Of a DNA stretch of 64,000 bases, positions 12,677-24,070 are shown piece after piece. The first letter of the stretch is position 1. The number at the start of each line of letters is the position of its first letter. The position numbers and the translations under genes were made by a program. Source of the DNA: Prosopocoilus inquinatus (Eukaryota; Arthropoda; Insecta; Coleoptera; Lucanidae). The notes beneath the pieces are model-generated. The model had not been told where the DNA came from and searched no databases. It saw nothing but the letters and a program-made list of their open reading frames with translations. Where the stretch lies: contig CM069870.1 in assembly GCA_036172665.1 (NCBI GenBank), positions 72,044,212 to 72,108,211 on the forward strand, in the 5' to 3' direction.

Positions 12677-12720
12677 TTAGTAGAAAATTTTCAGAAATTT
12701 GAGTATTTTGTTGGGCGAAC

Positions 12721-13017
12721 TTAGTTTAAATTTAAATCGGAAACAGAAACAATAGTGGGAACACCATTTTTATATTTGATCTTCAGATTACTTTCACCAT
12801 TCGAAGCACGGCATTGCAACTCAATCTTAACCTGCTTATAAATCTCGATTTGCATAGGACAGCGATCAGGCAAAATATAGCAGTTAGCAAAATCTGGATT
12901 TTTTTTTAGTTGTGACGCATTACGTAAGACCTTCTCAGCATTGTTGGCAGAAGTCAAACAGACTTTGAGAGGGCGACATCGGTCAAGTTTAGTGCTATTA
13001 AATTTGTCGAGACGCAC
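12721..13017 (-). pseudogene. ORF1 (gag-like) C-terminal part, CR1-like copy 2
   Basis: About 98 codons are open and end in TAA, with blocks such as RPLKVCLTSANNAEKVLRNA and IKYKNGVPTIVS. The RPLKV...AEKVLRNA block resembles the RNA-binding region at the ORF1 C-terminus of CR1 and related LINEs, which coats element RNA. The start is lost by 5' truncation. ORF2 follows 45 nt downstream, with no ATG between the ORF1 stop and the shared TAA that precedes ORF2. Confidence 0.7.
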
Positions 13018-13020
13018 GGA

Positions 13021-14290
13021 GGAAAATTCCTGAATATCTATATTATGAAATGTGAAGCGTGTTATATCGGGGGTTACCTCACTTATTGCTATTACATTCC
13101 GACACTGTTGAAATCGCCTTCTATTTCACAAACTCGTGCTTTAATAATTTCTTTCTATTATTTTTTTTTTTACGAAAAACTCCCATCGTGACATTATGAT
13201 TCCAGAAATCGATTCCGAAAACAAAGACGTTCGCAACATGAAATCTGCTACGAGAGCCGTTTAAATAAATTAGATTCCTCCTTCGATCACTCCGGAACAA
13301 ATTAATCGCGCGATTTGCCTAACATCTTCGCCGTAATTGCAAGCGCCCCTTCGCCAACTTAATTTCCTCGCAAGTGTCCGCCGAATCGGAAACCGTCGTC
13401 GCCACGGTTTTGTTTGCGCAACGCTCAGAAAAAAAATCATAGTTAATGAAGGAAGCGCTCCTCGAATTCGAAATTAATGTCGGGCCGCAACAGCAGCGCG
13501 GGCCTGAAATGTCATGTTATTTGATGTGGCTTTGTCCGGGCCGAATGTAATTAACGATAATAAACGGCCGGGGCTGGATTTAGTTCGACTAGCTACAGTT
13601 GGTACAAAGCGGTCATTTTTTTTTTGGGAGCCAACTGCGGACGATGATTACCTGCTGACGGTTATCTGTTTATCAATTATTGTAAATTGGATTGCGTGAA
13701 TACCTGAGACTCCTGGGGGATTCGCGATTACACGAACACAATAAAACGTCCTAAATTGGTTTTTGCACGTCGGTTACCACTCTGGCAAACACCGTGCCCG
13801 CGAACGGAAAAAATTAGCCAAATTTTTATCAATTCATGGAACAGAATCTCGAATTAAGAATATGTACAGACAGAGCTAAGCAAAAAAATCCACGCTAGCA
13901 CGACTCAGATAAGTAATCGAAAGACGAAGAACTATTCACAACTTGCTAAAACGACCACCGAAAAGGATACTTTCAGTTAATTGGAGAAAAAAAGAACGAC
14001 TTATGAGGATATAAAAAGGTGACGTAAAAAATTGAATACTGGAATAGTTTCCGTAAAAAGCGCCAGCAAACGAAGTTCATGAAAAATAGTTTCAAGAAAG
14101 CTTTAGAACATCAAAAGCTTCTCGCTTTTAGTTATGCAATAGCTGACGGTGTTTCTAAAAATGCGTTTGTTTGTTTTGTTTGTAATTAAAGATATGATAC
14201 TTTAACTTTTTTTATGTTTTACATAAGAAGATTACATACGTAAAACAAGCAAACTATTGTAATGACCTCTTTTTTAAATATTCATACACG
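13021..14290. other. Gene-free stretch
   Basis: No domain, RNA gene or repeat was recognised. A CpG-richer part at about 13,290-13,600 has interspersed AATTAAT words, a texture seen elsewhere in this window in unassigned DNA that may be conserved non-coding sequence. Confidence 0.5.
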
Positions 14291-14292
14291 CC

Positions 14293-15214
14293 TATGCTAA
14301 CTAACTTTGTGATTCTAATCTAAATCACAACAAAAATAATGGTTTATATTTTTTCTAGTAAGTTTTGTATTGGATCGCTAGAGGCGTCTTAAAATATTTT
14401 CGGGAGATATAAGACGACCTCTGCTTCACACGACGCAATCAAAATGTTTAGAACCGTAATTAATCATCTCATCTTAGTCCAATATTCCTTGTTATAAAAA
14501 ATACTGCTGCTGCAACTTACAGAACTTGTACTTCTTCTTATACTTATAATAAATTACACAATAAATTATTACATATTTTGCTAATAAGTAATTTTTAAAA
14601 TTTTTGCAAGATCGTCAGGTATGATTCTCTTAACATAGTTCTTAAATAAATTTTGAGAAAACTTTGCTTCAATTAATCGATACCAAGAGTAGTACGAAAA
14701 TAAGTCGGAACCAAAAAGTGAGTCGTAACCAAAAGTGAACTGTAACCAGAAACTTGTGCGAGAAGGGAAGTTTGAAAATAATTACTTGCATGAAAGAAAG
14801 AACAACAGTCACAAATAAATAAATTTGTCCTGAACTCTGAGGACAAGGCTGACAAAAGCCCTGATGAGCTTTCAATCCTCCAAGGCCACTTTGAGGAAAG
14901 TCGTAATTTCCTGCTACGTTTTTCTCAACTCAACCAAAAGTATGACCGACCTTCAGTACGTCCAGGACGCGACTTACGGGGGCAATGCCCTTACCAACAC
15001 CAACCCGGCCCCTGGAGATATCACTATGACTGACCTATGCTAACTAGCTTTGTGATTCTAATCTAAATCACAACAAAAATAATGGTTTATTTTTTTTCTA
15101 GTAAGTTTTGTATTGGATCGCTAGAGGCGTCTTAAAATATTTTCGGGAGATATAAGACGACCTCTGCTTCACACGACGCAATCAAAACGTTTAGAACCGT
15201 AATTAATCATCTCG
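14293..15214. repeat. 177-bp direct repeats bracketing a 550-bp dispersed repeat
   Basis: The sequence from TATGCTAACTAACTTTGTGA to TTAATCATCTC at 14,293-14,471 recurs at 15,037-15,214 with only a few differences. Between the copies lies a roughly 550-bp element, also present at 20,390-20,936 without such flanks. The direct repeats contain TGCTAAC at one end and AATCA at the other (TG...CA), which would suit a miniature LTR element. However, no matching target duplication, primer-binding site or polypurine tract is visible. A 177-bp target-region duplication is the alternative. Confidence 0.7.
14794..15033 (+). pseudogene. Protein-like open frame inside the dispersed repeat, copy A
   Basis: After an in-frame TGA (14,791-14,793) the frame runs 79 codons to TGA. 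It includes SEDKADKSPDELSILQGHFE, LLRFSQLNQKYDRPSVRPGR and PYQHQPGPWRYH. The basic, Gln/Pro-rich end looks like the C-terminus of a gag-like or ORF1-type protein, but I recognise no family. Copy B at about 20,704-20,935 has the same residues with a 1-nt loss and a 1-nt gain. That pattern suggests a once-coding sequence now decaying. No ATG starts the frame, so it is at best the end of a longer protein or an exon. Confidence 0.4.
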
Positions 15215-16009
15215 GAGTTTATCGGGTCGCTATTAGTTGAAGAAGTCGAAAAGCTTCCTATTTTTTATTAAGCAGCTAAACATCTCAATGTAATAATAAA
15301 GTGTGAGATTTATCGCATCGTTGTATAATTAGGAAGTTTAGAATTTAATACAGTTTATGTAAGTACGCACTCTCAGTATATTTATCTGTAAATCACGAGT
15401 GCGTCTATTATGTCTGTGACTTGTTAACATGACATCGAGATAAGCGAAACAGGCAAAAGAATAGCTTTGTTACTTGTCTACATATTTTAATTTATTCCTT
15501 GTTTCGTAGTTAAGTTAATATTATGTTAAATATCTTTTTAATCATTTTTCAGTTTTAATTCGTTTGTTGTAAAGCCGGCAATTATTTTTTTAATGCCATC
15601 TCCGGAATTTTTCTGAAACAAATTACTTTTACAGTAATTTCTATTAGATGGCGGGCAAGTCAGTACGTATTTCTTAATTCCATTACAACTTTGCGTTCAA
15701 CAATTTAACAATTCCTTGTTCATTCGTGTTTTAAAATTAGGTTACATTAATTTTTTTAATTGAATTTATTTCTTGTAACGCGGCCAACTCTTTTTTTTTT
15801 TGTAGTACCATCTGTGACATTTTTCTCGAACCAATTCCTTTTTAATATCATTTCCAATAGACAGCAAGCATGTTAAATTGCTTCCTGTTTTTAATCTTAT
15901 AACTCGTTCGTGTTCAACTACTTACAAAGAATAACAACGCCAACTACTTAACTTCTAGTCAAATCCTTGTTACCCCTTTGGGGTCCAAATTGTTACATCT
16001 TAACATATG
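15215..16009. other. Gene-free stretch with two diverged internal repeats
   Basis: A segment near 15,590-15,660 (GCCATCTCCGGAATTTTTCT...) recurs in diverged form near 15,808-15,875 (ACCATCTGTGACATTTTTCT...). Nothing else was recognised. Confidence 0.45.
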
Positions 16010-16011
16010 TA

Positions 16012-18787
16012 TACCGGGTGGAAAGTTTCAAACCCGAACATAGCAAACTTGTATCGAAAACTTTGTTTCTGTGAATTGCTGCTCGCCATTTGAAGATACA
16101 AAAATGGCAATGGTATTAAAGAAAAGAGAAAATTATGGACAATGTTGTGGTGTTAAAATTATTCCTAAATATTAATACTTTCGGAATATAAATAAAATTT
16201 TCAAATTTTAAACGCAAAATTTAGTCGCCTATGTCAGAACCACGATATAGAGAACACTGGTACGCTCACTCGCCGCCATTTTCAGTTTAAAATTTTGAGC
16301 AAGTTGAGTAGTTTGTAAAAATTCGCTAGATGGCAGAACCGTATCGCGGACTGTCATTTTTATCAAATTCCGCAGCCGGTTCTTCTGAGGCTCTTGTGGT
16401 AAACAAAAAACACATGGGCAGAGATAAACAGAGGTCAGTACGCAACAACTGCGTTGAGGTTAAATACTGCATTTTAAATTTAACTATGATTTTAAAGCGA
16501 AGTTGTCAGGCGTAGAAATTGTAGTTTAAAGAGGGTATGTATTGGCGAATAATTTAATTCGTTTCCTAATTTAGTTACATTGCAGTCAAAATAGAAAGAC
16601 TTCTCAGAGTTAATTTGTATTGAAGCAAGGAGATTTTAGCATAAACATGAACTCATCGTAAGATTGCTAGCTAACCTAGAATAGCCACCAATTCAACTGG
16701 CATTAAACTGACCGACGTACTGATTAAAATGTACTCAATATAACGAGTGGATATAAACTCACAAAAGTACCTATCTAGCAACATCAGTTCTGCATGCAAG
16801 TGACACCAAAAGTGCATAAAGTTAAAATACCTAAATGTTACTGCAGCTTGTTTCCTTCAAGTTTGATGACCTTGCAAATTAATTCCATCGAAGCTGAAAA
16901 TATCAAGTGTTATGTGAGAGGCTCATAACCTTCTTTATATTATTTCTAATTTAATAAACATATTGTTTAATCTGATTACATCCCTTATGCCAAGATTACC
17001 GTAAGAGTAGCACTTGTCTTCATTTGCATCACAAGTTTGAAAAAACTGATGATGACCAACGTAATGAAAGTTTATCTACGTTTCACTCTGGCTCTTTCAG
17101 AAAATAATGATTTATTAATCTCGAAGAAATTGACAATGAACAGTGAAGCAAATAGCATTTTCGATTCATTTGCATTGGTTGCAGTCAGAGTGTTTGCATC
17201 TTGTAATAACACAAGATGTTGAGTTGTGTGTTGATTCAATGCCAGTGAATCAAAAACAGTAGATATTTAAAGCATCATTAAATTTTCAGTTAACCAGAAT
17301 AAACTGCTGTCAAACCAATTTGGGTTACAGATGTAGACTTACGATTCATACCATTAATTATGAAATATTGTTAATTATAGATTTTGGAAAGGCTTCAAGA
17401 ATGAATCAAAATGCAGGTGCCACTATATTAAAGCAACATTTTGTGTGCTTGATACATTTTCAAGAAAAATTGTAAAAAATCGTTAGGTCAGTGGAAATGA
17501 AATCATTCAAAGCACACTGACAGATGATGCTATTCCTCAACTAAATGTATGCTCCTACTGAACTAATGCCAATCTCACATCTGTCCTTTCTTCCACCACT
17601 ACCAAACAGATACAAGAAACAAATAATACCAATATCCTCTGAAAGGTTTGTAAAAATCAAGGCAAAACGTACTTGCTCGTAACATTAGTAAATATCTTTC
17701 TACAGCTGTTTGATTGCTTGCTAAATTTGACAGTCGCCATTTATTCTTTATTTCATTACACACCAACGAAAATTTGCTATTAATACACACGTAAATACTG
17801 AATATACGTCGCCTACAACCGTACCAACAACACGTAATATAACCTACAGGAGTACATTAATGACGTTTAGTGACAGTCCTTCATACATTGGTGTCATCTA
17901 GCGGTAAAATTTAAATCACGTAACTAGGCACTACTTTTGACTTCCTCGTTTTGTATGGGGAAGATAGGGAAGTGCGCGTACCAGTGTTCTGTATATCGTG
18001 GTCAGAACTTTAAGTTCTTTCAATTAATAGAAAATAATTTATACGTCAGTCAGAAAGTATTATGACCAAGATTATGACTTATTGTACAGAGCAAATAATA
18101 GGTAGGTACTTTAGTCGTTTAAGTTACAACAATTCTTTCTTTATTAGAATGATAATTGTATTCTACGTCATTGCATACTAAAATACTGTTGTTTCTGATA
18201 CTATCAATAAACTTAAAATGATGCCATAGGCAATCAATACCGATACATGTCGATACTAAATCAGTTTTACATTCAATTGTACTAAGAATAAAATAAGTTT
18301 CACACTGTTTAACAATAAGTAACACGCAATGGTAAGGAATATAAAAAAAAAAAAAACAATTCCATAAATTCAGTTGTCATCGACGTTGTTTTGTAATTAA
18401 TAAGAATACTAGGAAAGTATTTTGTGAAGTAATGCAGGAGCAAAGAAATAAATCCTAACAGTTTTTCAGCGTCAGTCTGGTACATAGATGAATGAAATTT
18501 TATTTTGAATAAGCATATTGTACAAAATTCTGGTTATTGAATTGCAAACTTCAAATCTGACATACTAAGGCGACTACATTTTTCATTTGAAATTTAAAAA
18601 TTTAATTTCTATTTCAAAAGTATTAACACAGTAGGAATAATTTTAACACGGTAACATTGGCCTTAATTTTATCTTTCATTTAATACCATTACCATTTTTG
18701 TATCTTTAAATGGCGAACAGAAATCTACAGAAACATAGTTCTCAATGGAACTTTGCTATGTTCGGGTTTGAAACTTTCCACCCGGTA
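16012..18787. mobile_element. DNA transposon relic with about 230-bp terminal inverted repeats
   Basis: The termini read TACCGGGTGGAAAGTTTCAA on both strands. Inverted homology extends about 230 bp inward (16,012-16,240 against 18,553-18,787), sharing TTTCTGT, CGCCATTT and GATACAAAAATGG. TA flanks both sides. The terminal TACCGGGTG resembles the ends of the 6.8 kb foldback, hinting at a related TA-targeting superfamily. Setting aside the 1,760-bp insertion, the element is about 1.0 kb. A minus-strand frame at 18,119-18,325 has no recognised domain. It is probably non-autonomous. Confidence 0.8.
16241..18000. mobile_element. Inserted DNA transposon with 8-bp target duplication (P- or hAT-like)
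   Basis: GTCAGAAC occurs immediately before (16,233-16,240) and after (18,001-18,008) this segment. Its ends are inverted repeats beginning CACGATATAGAGAACACTGG, matching the right end at nearly every position over 25 bp. An 8-bp duplication with CA...TG ends is typical of P and hAT elements; I cannot separate the two. Subterminal CGCTAGATG words also face each other. Interior frames (for example 17,037-17,222) show only fragments without a readable catalytic motif, so this is a decayed or non-autonomous copy. Confidence 0.8.
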
Positions 18788-18810
18788 TAGAGCGAGGCAG
18801 GGTAGTTCTT

Positions 18811-19360
18811 ACCTGTGTACACAGGATTCTCAGTAGTTGATTTGTTGTCGTCACCAAAGGGCACAGCGTGATACCAACGGCAGCGTTTTATAGTCGGAGA
18901 GGGCGTGGAGTAAAAGAAGAAATCGACAGAAAAAAACAGTATATTTAAAAATAATTGTCCGGGAGGCGCCAACTGGAGGATACCACGGTATCGCTATAAT
19001 TCCAACCCAAACTTAACTCCAGTTTAAAAATGGCGGAATGTGTCCAAGATAACAATTCAATGGCGGAATAAAAAAAATTACGGCAAAAAGCAACAAATAA
19101 AACGTTAATGTTAAAGGCTGGCTCTAAGTATAGCATATAGTTAAAAATAGGGTTGATTTTGGGTTGTAATTATAGTCGATACCTTGGTCTCTATCATCCA
19201 GTTGGCACCTCCCGGTCAATTATTTTTAAATATACTGTTTTCTTTCCGTCGATTTCGTCTTTTACTCCACGCCCTCTCCGACTAAACAGTTGCCGTTGGT
19301 AACACGCCGTGTCCCTCGGTGACGTCAACGATTCAACTACTGGGAATCCCGTGTACGCAC
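18811..19360. mobile_element. Foldback/MITE with about 205-bp arms
   Basis: The left arm (18,811-19,017) and right arm (19,148-19,360) are imperfect reverse complements. They share GTACACAGG/CCCGTGTAC ends, AGTCGGAGAGGGCGTGGAGT, TATATTTAAAAATAATTG and ATACC..GGTATCG. The loop is about 130 bp. The arms differ at many positions, so it is older than the 6.8 kb foldback. It begins about 20 bp after the end of the preceding transposon. No protein is encoded. Confidence 0.8.
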
Positions 19361-20221
19361 CAAAAAATAAACAAAAACAATAAGTTAAAAAATAATTTCA
19401 GGAAATAATAATAATTTAAATGTTGTGATAGTGACATTACACCGTTCATATTTTACGCCAATTCGTTCCATTGCAATATTTCATTGAGAGACAGAGAGAG
19501 ACGCAACGCGTCCTTGTCAGGTACAGAGCGAAGCCGCTCACCAACCAGCACAACAAAGAATTCGCTTGAGCGCTGTCACGGTTAGTTGCACGGGCATTTA
19601 AAAATTAAATGGCAGAGGAAAACATGATAATAAAACGAGTTAGTTACGTTCGTTCGCCAGTCATGATGAGGAAACAAAAAAAAAAGGAAGATTTCACGTA
19701 ACCCGTGGCCCAAAAAAATACAGATCTACAGGTGTCCAGACAAAGCAGAGTGAGAGAGTTTTTTTAAACTGTTTTCTCGCGCACTTCCTTAAAACGATTT
19801 GCGACGCTCGAACTAACTTCCGTTTTCTTACGAGCGTAGGTACGGGAAACACGGGTGTTGTTTTAACTTCCCCGTGTTGCGAATTATAAATATTAATGAA
19901 TTCCGGAAAGTTTTCTGAACGCGGAAGTTTGTCTGGATTTTTTCCCTTAGAGAGATTCTTTCGGTCGACTTTTACTAGCGCTTCTTCCCCCTCAAGTTCA
20001 CCCGATAGGTCAAACGTTTTGACACCGAAGACAGATAACAGTTCGCTAGTGTGCCGCGCGATCAATTGAGAAAGTTTAATTTATTTTTTTATTGGTTAAT
20101 GAAAGTGACCCCGAATCAACAGCAAAAAATAAGCGCAGATAATTTAAGGGGCTTCGTTCGAAGTTCGTATTAACTGAACTGTTTTTTTTTTTTTTTCTGT
20201 AAAACGAATTGAATATTCACA
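19361..20221. other. Gene-free stretch
   Basis: The only sizeable frame (19,694-20,065, minus) lacks any ATG and any recognised family. A poly-T run lies at about 20,182-20,196. Nothing else was seen. Confidence 0.45.
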
Positions 20222-20322
20222 TTAAAAACAGATTAGTACCACGTAACCAAATATTATTACGTGCAACAAATGTTTAGTTGCCTGCAATAATATTTGGTTA
20301 CGTGGTGATAATCTGTTTTTAG
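20222..20322. mobile_element. Short palindromic MITE
   Basis: TTAAAAACAGATTAGTACCA and the following ~17 bases are mirrored at 20,286-20,322 as an inverted repeat (arms about 37 bp, loop about 27 bp). The core GTAACCAAATATTATT is exact on both arms. No coding capacity. The superfamily is not assignable. Confidence 0.75.
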
Positions 20323-20389
20323 AGTGTTAGAACTATCTATCGATGGGTGATAGAAAGTATAATTTAGTAGCAAAGGGAAAATATTAGTC

Positions 20390-20936
20390 CAATATTCTTT
20401 GTTATAGAAAATACTGCAGCTGCAACTTACACAACTTGTACTTCTTCTTATACTTATAATAAATTACACAATAAATTATTACATATTTTGCTAATAAGTA
20501 ATTTTTTAAATTTTTGCAAGATCGTAAGGTACGGTTCTTTTAACATAGTTCCTAAATAAATTTTGAGAAAACTTTGCTTCAATTAATCGATACTAAGAGT
20601 AGTACGAAAATAAGTCGAAACCAAAAAGTGAGTCGTAACCAAAAGTGAACTGTAACCAGAAACGTGTGCCGAGAAGGGAAGTTTGAAAATAATTACTTGC
20701 ATGAAAGAAAGAACAACCGTCACAAATATATAAATGTGTCCTGAACTCTGAGGACAAGGCTGACAAAAGCCCTGATGAGCTTTCAATCCTCCAAGGCCAC
20801 TTCGAGGAAAGTCGTAATTTCCTGCTAGTTTTTCTCAACTCAACCAAAAGTATGAACCGACCTTCAGTACGTCCAGGACGCGACTTGCGGGGGCAACGCC
20901 CTTACCAACACCAACCCGGCCCCTGGGGATATCACT
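20390..20936 (+). repeat. 550-bp dispersed repeat, copy B
   Basis: Highly similar to 14,476-15,018 from TTAGTCCAATATTC to GGATATCACTA, but without the 177-bp flanking direct repeats of copy A. It includes the gag-like protein frame (about 20,704-20,935) broken by single-base changes (CTGCTA-GTTTTT and TATGAACCGACC). The two copies define the limits of a repeat unit independent of the direct repeats. Confidence 0.8.
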
Positions 20937-20937
20937 A

Positions 20938-22570
20938 AACGACTGACTCGTTCCCGATCAATGTTGTCAACCGACTCAACCAAAAATTCCTTTTTCGGCG
21001 TACAGTATTAGAATTCCCTATATTAATCAGAGAAATTTAAATAGGGGGGGTCAAGTTAAAAACGAGATTACAATAAAACAATAAAAAAATATTAAATAAC
21101 TTACATAGCTAACTTTACAAATATTTTTTTGAACAGTAATCTGAAACAAACGAAATAAAATGTAAAAATTTGGCTTGACCGTGTCTGCACCCCGACTTTC
21201 AGATTTGCTTAAAAATTTCGCCCTCCACTCTTCACAGGGAGGGAAGAGGCAAAGAAAACGCGTAACTGCAGCACACGAACTTTATGCTACAGTTTTCCGT
21301 TTTCTAAAGACTTTTTAACAATGGACAATTTCTGCGCACGACAAACGACAGAAAGAAATTCAAGTGCAAACTTAAACGACAATTGTCAAAAGTTCAAGGG
21401 CGTACATACACAGTTTCAAGTTTTCATTTGTGCGCTGATTTAACCCCAGATCAAACCGATTATAAGCACCCAGCAAAATTTCATTCACTTAATCTTCAAT
21501 CTTTGTTATTTACGACAACACACGAAACTAATTGTTTCGCCCTTCGTATTTACTTTACGCTTAGGTATGCCTGTTAAAACATTCACGCCGTATCTTTCAT
21601 GATTTCGTTCGTTCGTTAGTTGAAAAGCGCACCTGTATGATAAGACACGAAAGCAAATTTGCGTTTTCGTGGCTTTTATTAAAAAATCGTTGGCATATCG
21701 CAACGAACCATCGACTAGGACAGTGGCGAGTCGTCGGGGCGGGCAAGGTGAGCAGTGCCCATTAAAGTTGTAATTACGTTCTTGGTCCTTGTCGGGACAG
21801 CCCCGTAAAACAAATTTATTTAGAAAATGCACCCACTTTCCCTTTTCCAGTTGTTATCTGCCCGCTAGTAAATCATCACGTGCCGCCACTGGTCTAGGAT
21901 TAGAAATTTGCGAAAAGCAAGCACTGCGTAACAATGATGAGGGTCGTAATTATAATAACGGAAAATCGATCAGCGGCCGGCGATTACTTTTTAATCACTA
22001 TCCAGTCTTGTGTATAATTGATGGCCTTCCGGTTTTGATATAATCGAGGGCCTCCGTTTTAGTTGAGTAATCTGACCGCATTTTAACTTAGTGCTTGTAG
22101 TATTCAAGCAGAAAAGTTGTAGATACAGACGTCATCGAGCGTTTGTATATACAAATGAGGATTTAAAAATATTTCGTCTTTCACTTCGGAATAAGTACGT
22201 TGTTACCGATAACACTGATTCATCCCGGAGATCCTGGCGCTAAGAATAACCTCGAGTTAGTAAACAGATCATACGTAACCCAAATAAACACGGAGAGTCA
22301 TAAAAATTCCGCCGCGTCGCATCGGTTAAGTATGATGCGCACTTTATTTCGAGAACTCTTCTTTTATTCACCGTTCTGCCTCGCCCATTCTTTCCCGCGC
22401 GTACGCTAATCTCTCATTCCTAAGGTTCTTTCTTTCTTTCTCGCTTCCCTGATCGCAACAGGCGCTGAAGGTAAACGTCTTAGTTTCCGGGAATTGCATT
22501 CCAATTTGATAAGGACCATGCAAATTATAAGTAACCCTTTACGAGTATCTATCCAGAAGAATGGAACAAT
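20938..22570. other. Gene-free stretch
   Basis: No coding family or repeat was recognised. Short frames (21,383-22,409) are unsupported. The CpG content rises towards 22.3 kb, just before the candidate exon on the minus strand. Confidence 0.5.
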
Positions 22571-22578
22571 TCACTTAC

Positions 22579-22716
22579 CGGGGCCGTTTTCCCGGCCCCA
22601 CCTGCTCCAGCGGCGAATCCAGAAGCTGTAGCTCCCTCATGATGATATTGGACACTGGGGAAGTCATCCTCGCACGTTGACATCTTATCTTCGCATGCAT
22701 TACCCCCCACATTCAC
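22579..22716 (-). CDS. Candidate host-gene exon, unknown protein
   Basis: On the minus strand a 138-nt segment is bounded by a canonical acceptor (TATCCACAG before 22,716) and a near-consensus donor (CCG then GTAAGTGA, from 22,578 down). A branch-point-like TGCTAAT lies about 37 nt upstream of the acceptor. The frame is open across it (phase 0 at both ends, 46 codons). It contains CEDKMSTCEDDFPSVQYHH followed by an Ala/Gly-rich run, SGFAAGAGGAGKTAP. An internal Met (MSTCEDD) could be a start, making this a first coding exon. I do not recognise the protein. Its symmetric phase means it could be skipped without a frameshift. No neighbouring exon could be identified, so the rest of the gene presumably lies across large introns or outside the window. 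Confidence 0.5.
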
Positions 22717-23755
22717 CTGTGGATACAAAACCCACCCCGCCCGACGGATATTAGCATACCGTGCCTTTCGAGCATACGTTCTCAGGATCAGTTGATGCAC
22801 CGACTGCGTGAGTGTCAACCACCACTCCGTACCAGTCCAATAACATCATCATGTCAGACCTTTCTGGATAGTTCAATGCCATCATCTGGTCAGGAATACA
22901 ATCAACCGAATTACCACTCAAAATGAATGCAGAATACAGCTAATTGCTTTGCCGGTACCGTGCTCTTCATCGGCGCTGCTTGCACGCTGCGGCAAGAGCC
23001 CCGATACCGTATGCTGGTGCATGGTACCATTCTCTGGTCAACGCCCCGGATCGCGTCCTGGACAATAACATAAAGCATAACTCATGAGTCATGACCCTCA
23101 AACCGCATTGCTAATCGTGAGAATGTACCGCCCTAACACTTCTGCCAGAACATACCATCTGAGGTCATATTCTGCGGACACCTTCTAGCTCATGTCCGGC
23201 AACACACCGCGGCCACCACATATATCACCAGGCCCATCCGTGGCCCCGTTTAACGACACGTTTCGCCTTCCGCGCTAGCCCCTGGGAGAATGCCGTCTCT
23301 GCCGTTTCTTTGCTGCCCAGAATAAACACGCCCCCATATCATATTACCAAACTAATAGCGTAAACAAATATGCTAGTGCTAGAATTATGCGAAAATGCAT
23401 AAACTTTCATAAATTCTAAACTTCTAAAATAAATAACTACAACATGAATTTAATTCTCAGGGCCTGCAATCTAAAATTATTTTACTTTCACAAATTTCCG
23501 GCAAAAACTTACACTGTACGGGATTCATATTCAGATTCAGTTAACAAACGCTACTGCCATTGGCAAACAAAAGCTAAAATTTGTCAGTGACCGTAATATT
23601 AGCAGGTGGAAAACGGTAAATAAAACAAAGATTCAATACAAAACAGTTTATTGAACACACAAGTATTTCTGTATTATCGACATTCACATGGCATACCAGT
23701 ACATAACCTCAATGTTTATGTCGTATCCACTATCGAAATTGTTTTCACAATAATT
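22717..23755. other. Gene-free stretch with moderate GC content
   Basis: Region 22,800-23,330 has noticeably higher GC than its surroundings but no open frame with motifs on either strand. It could be decayed repeat sequence or intron. Nothing is called. Confidence 0.45.
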
Positions 23756-23758
23756 ATT

Positions 23759-24070
23759 TCACTTTAAACAAACTCGAATACCAGAACGGACTTTCTGAAA
23801 TAACATTACAGCAGGAGCCGAATCGTTATTACATATTTCAAAGCACGATGTTATGTTAGTGTTCCCCGAAAAATTATCGATCTTATTCACACGATAATCA
23901 TTCTCGTTGAAATAAGGCCGTGTTTGCGTGTGTGTGTTCTGAAACGACATTACAGCAACAATACCGAATCGTTGTTTTTCCTCAATACAGACACGGATTA
24001 ATACACAGATACGAAGATTCTGGACGGTACCTTTGATTTTGCGCGGCAAGAATCCGTAACCTTCAGCCAT
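23759..24070 (-). CDS. Small candidate ORF, 103 aa, unknown
   Basis: The frame begins with a true ATG in a reasonable context (AACAATGGCTG) and ends at 23,759. A minus-strand AATAAA lies about 110 nt past the stop (near 23,650), as expected for a short transcript. The protein has two related segments, around GIVAVMSFQ and APAVMLFQK, reflecting a DNA repeat (CATTACAGCA then CCGAATCGTT) present twice. No domain, signal peptide or membrane segment is recognised. It may equally be a chance frame within an old repeat. Confidence 0.25.
   Translation of the reverse strand: MAEGYGFLPRKIKGTVQNLRICVLIRVCIEEKQRFGIVAVMSFQNTHTQTRPYFNENDYRVNKIDNFSGNTNITSCFEICNNDSAPAVMLFQKVRSGIRVCLK

Larger units (their letters stand above)
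9764..13020 (-). mobile_element. CR1-like non-LTR retrotransposon, copy 2
   Basis: Read on the minus strand, this copy holds the C-terminal third of ORF1, a complete-length ORF2, a 3' UTR with CCTGTTGGGCGACTACTACT and a (TTA)n tail (plus-strand (TAA)n at 9,764-9,807). It belongs to the same family as copy 1. The 5' end is truncated within ORF1 near 13,020. No target duplication was recognised. ORF2 carries a 2-nt deletion and one nonsense codon, so the copy is inactive. Confidence 0.88.

Noticed and set aside
14846..14900. CTGATGAG in the 550-bp repeat as a possible hammerhead
   Set aside because: No stem II with a following GAAA and no pairing stems I or III could be built. The sequence reads better as protein code.
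19694..20065. Long minus-strand open frame (about 123 codons)
   Set aside because: It has no ATG at its start or inside, no recognised domain and no convincing splice sites. It remains possible as an exon but is unsupported.
22549..22578. Extension of the 22.6 kb exon frame past the donor site
   Set aside because: A near-consensus GTAAGT donor at 22,578-22,573 and loss of composition beyond it indicate intron; the full open frame is not taken as one coding unit.
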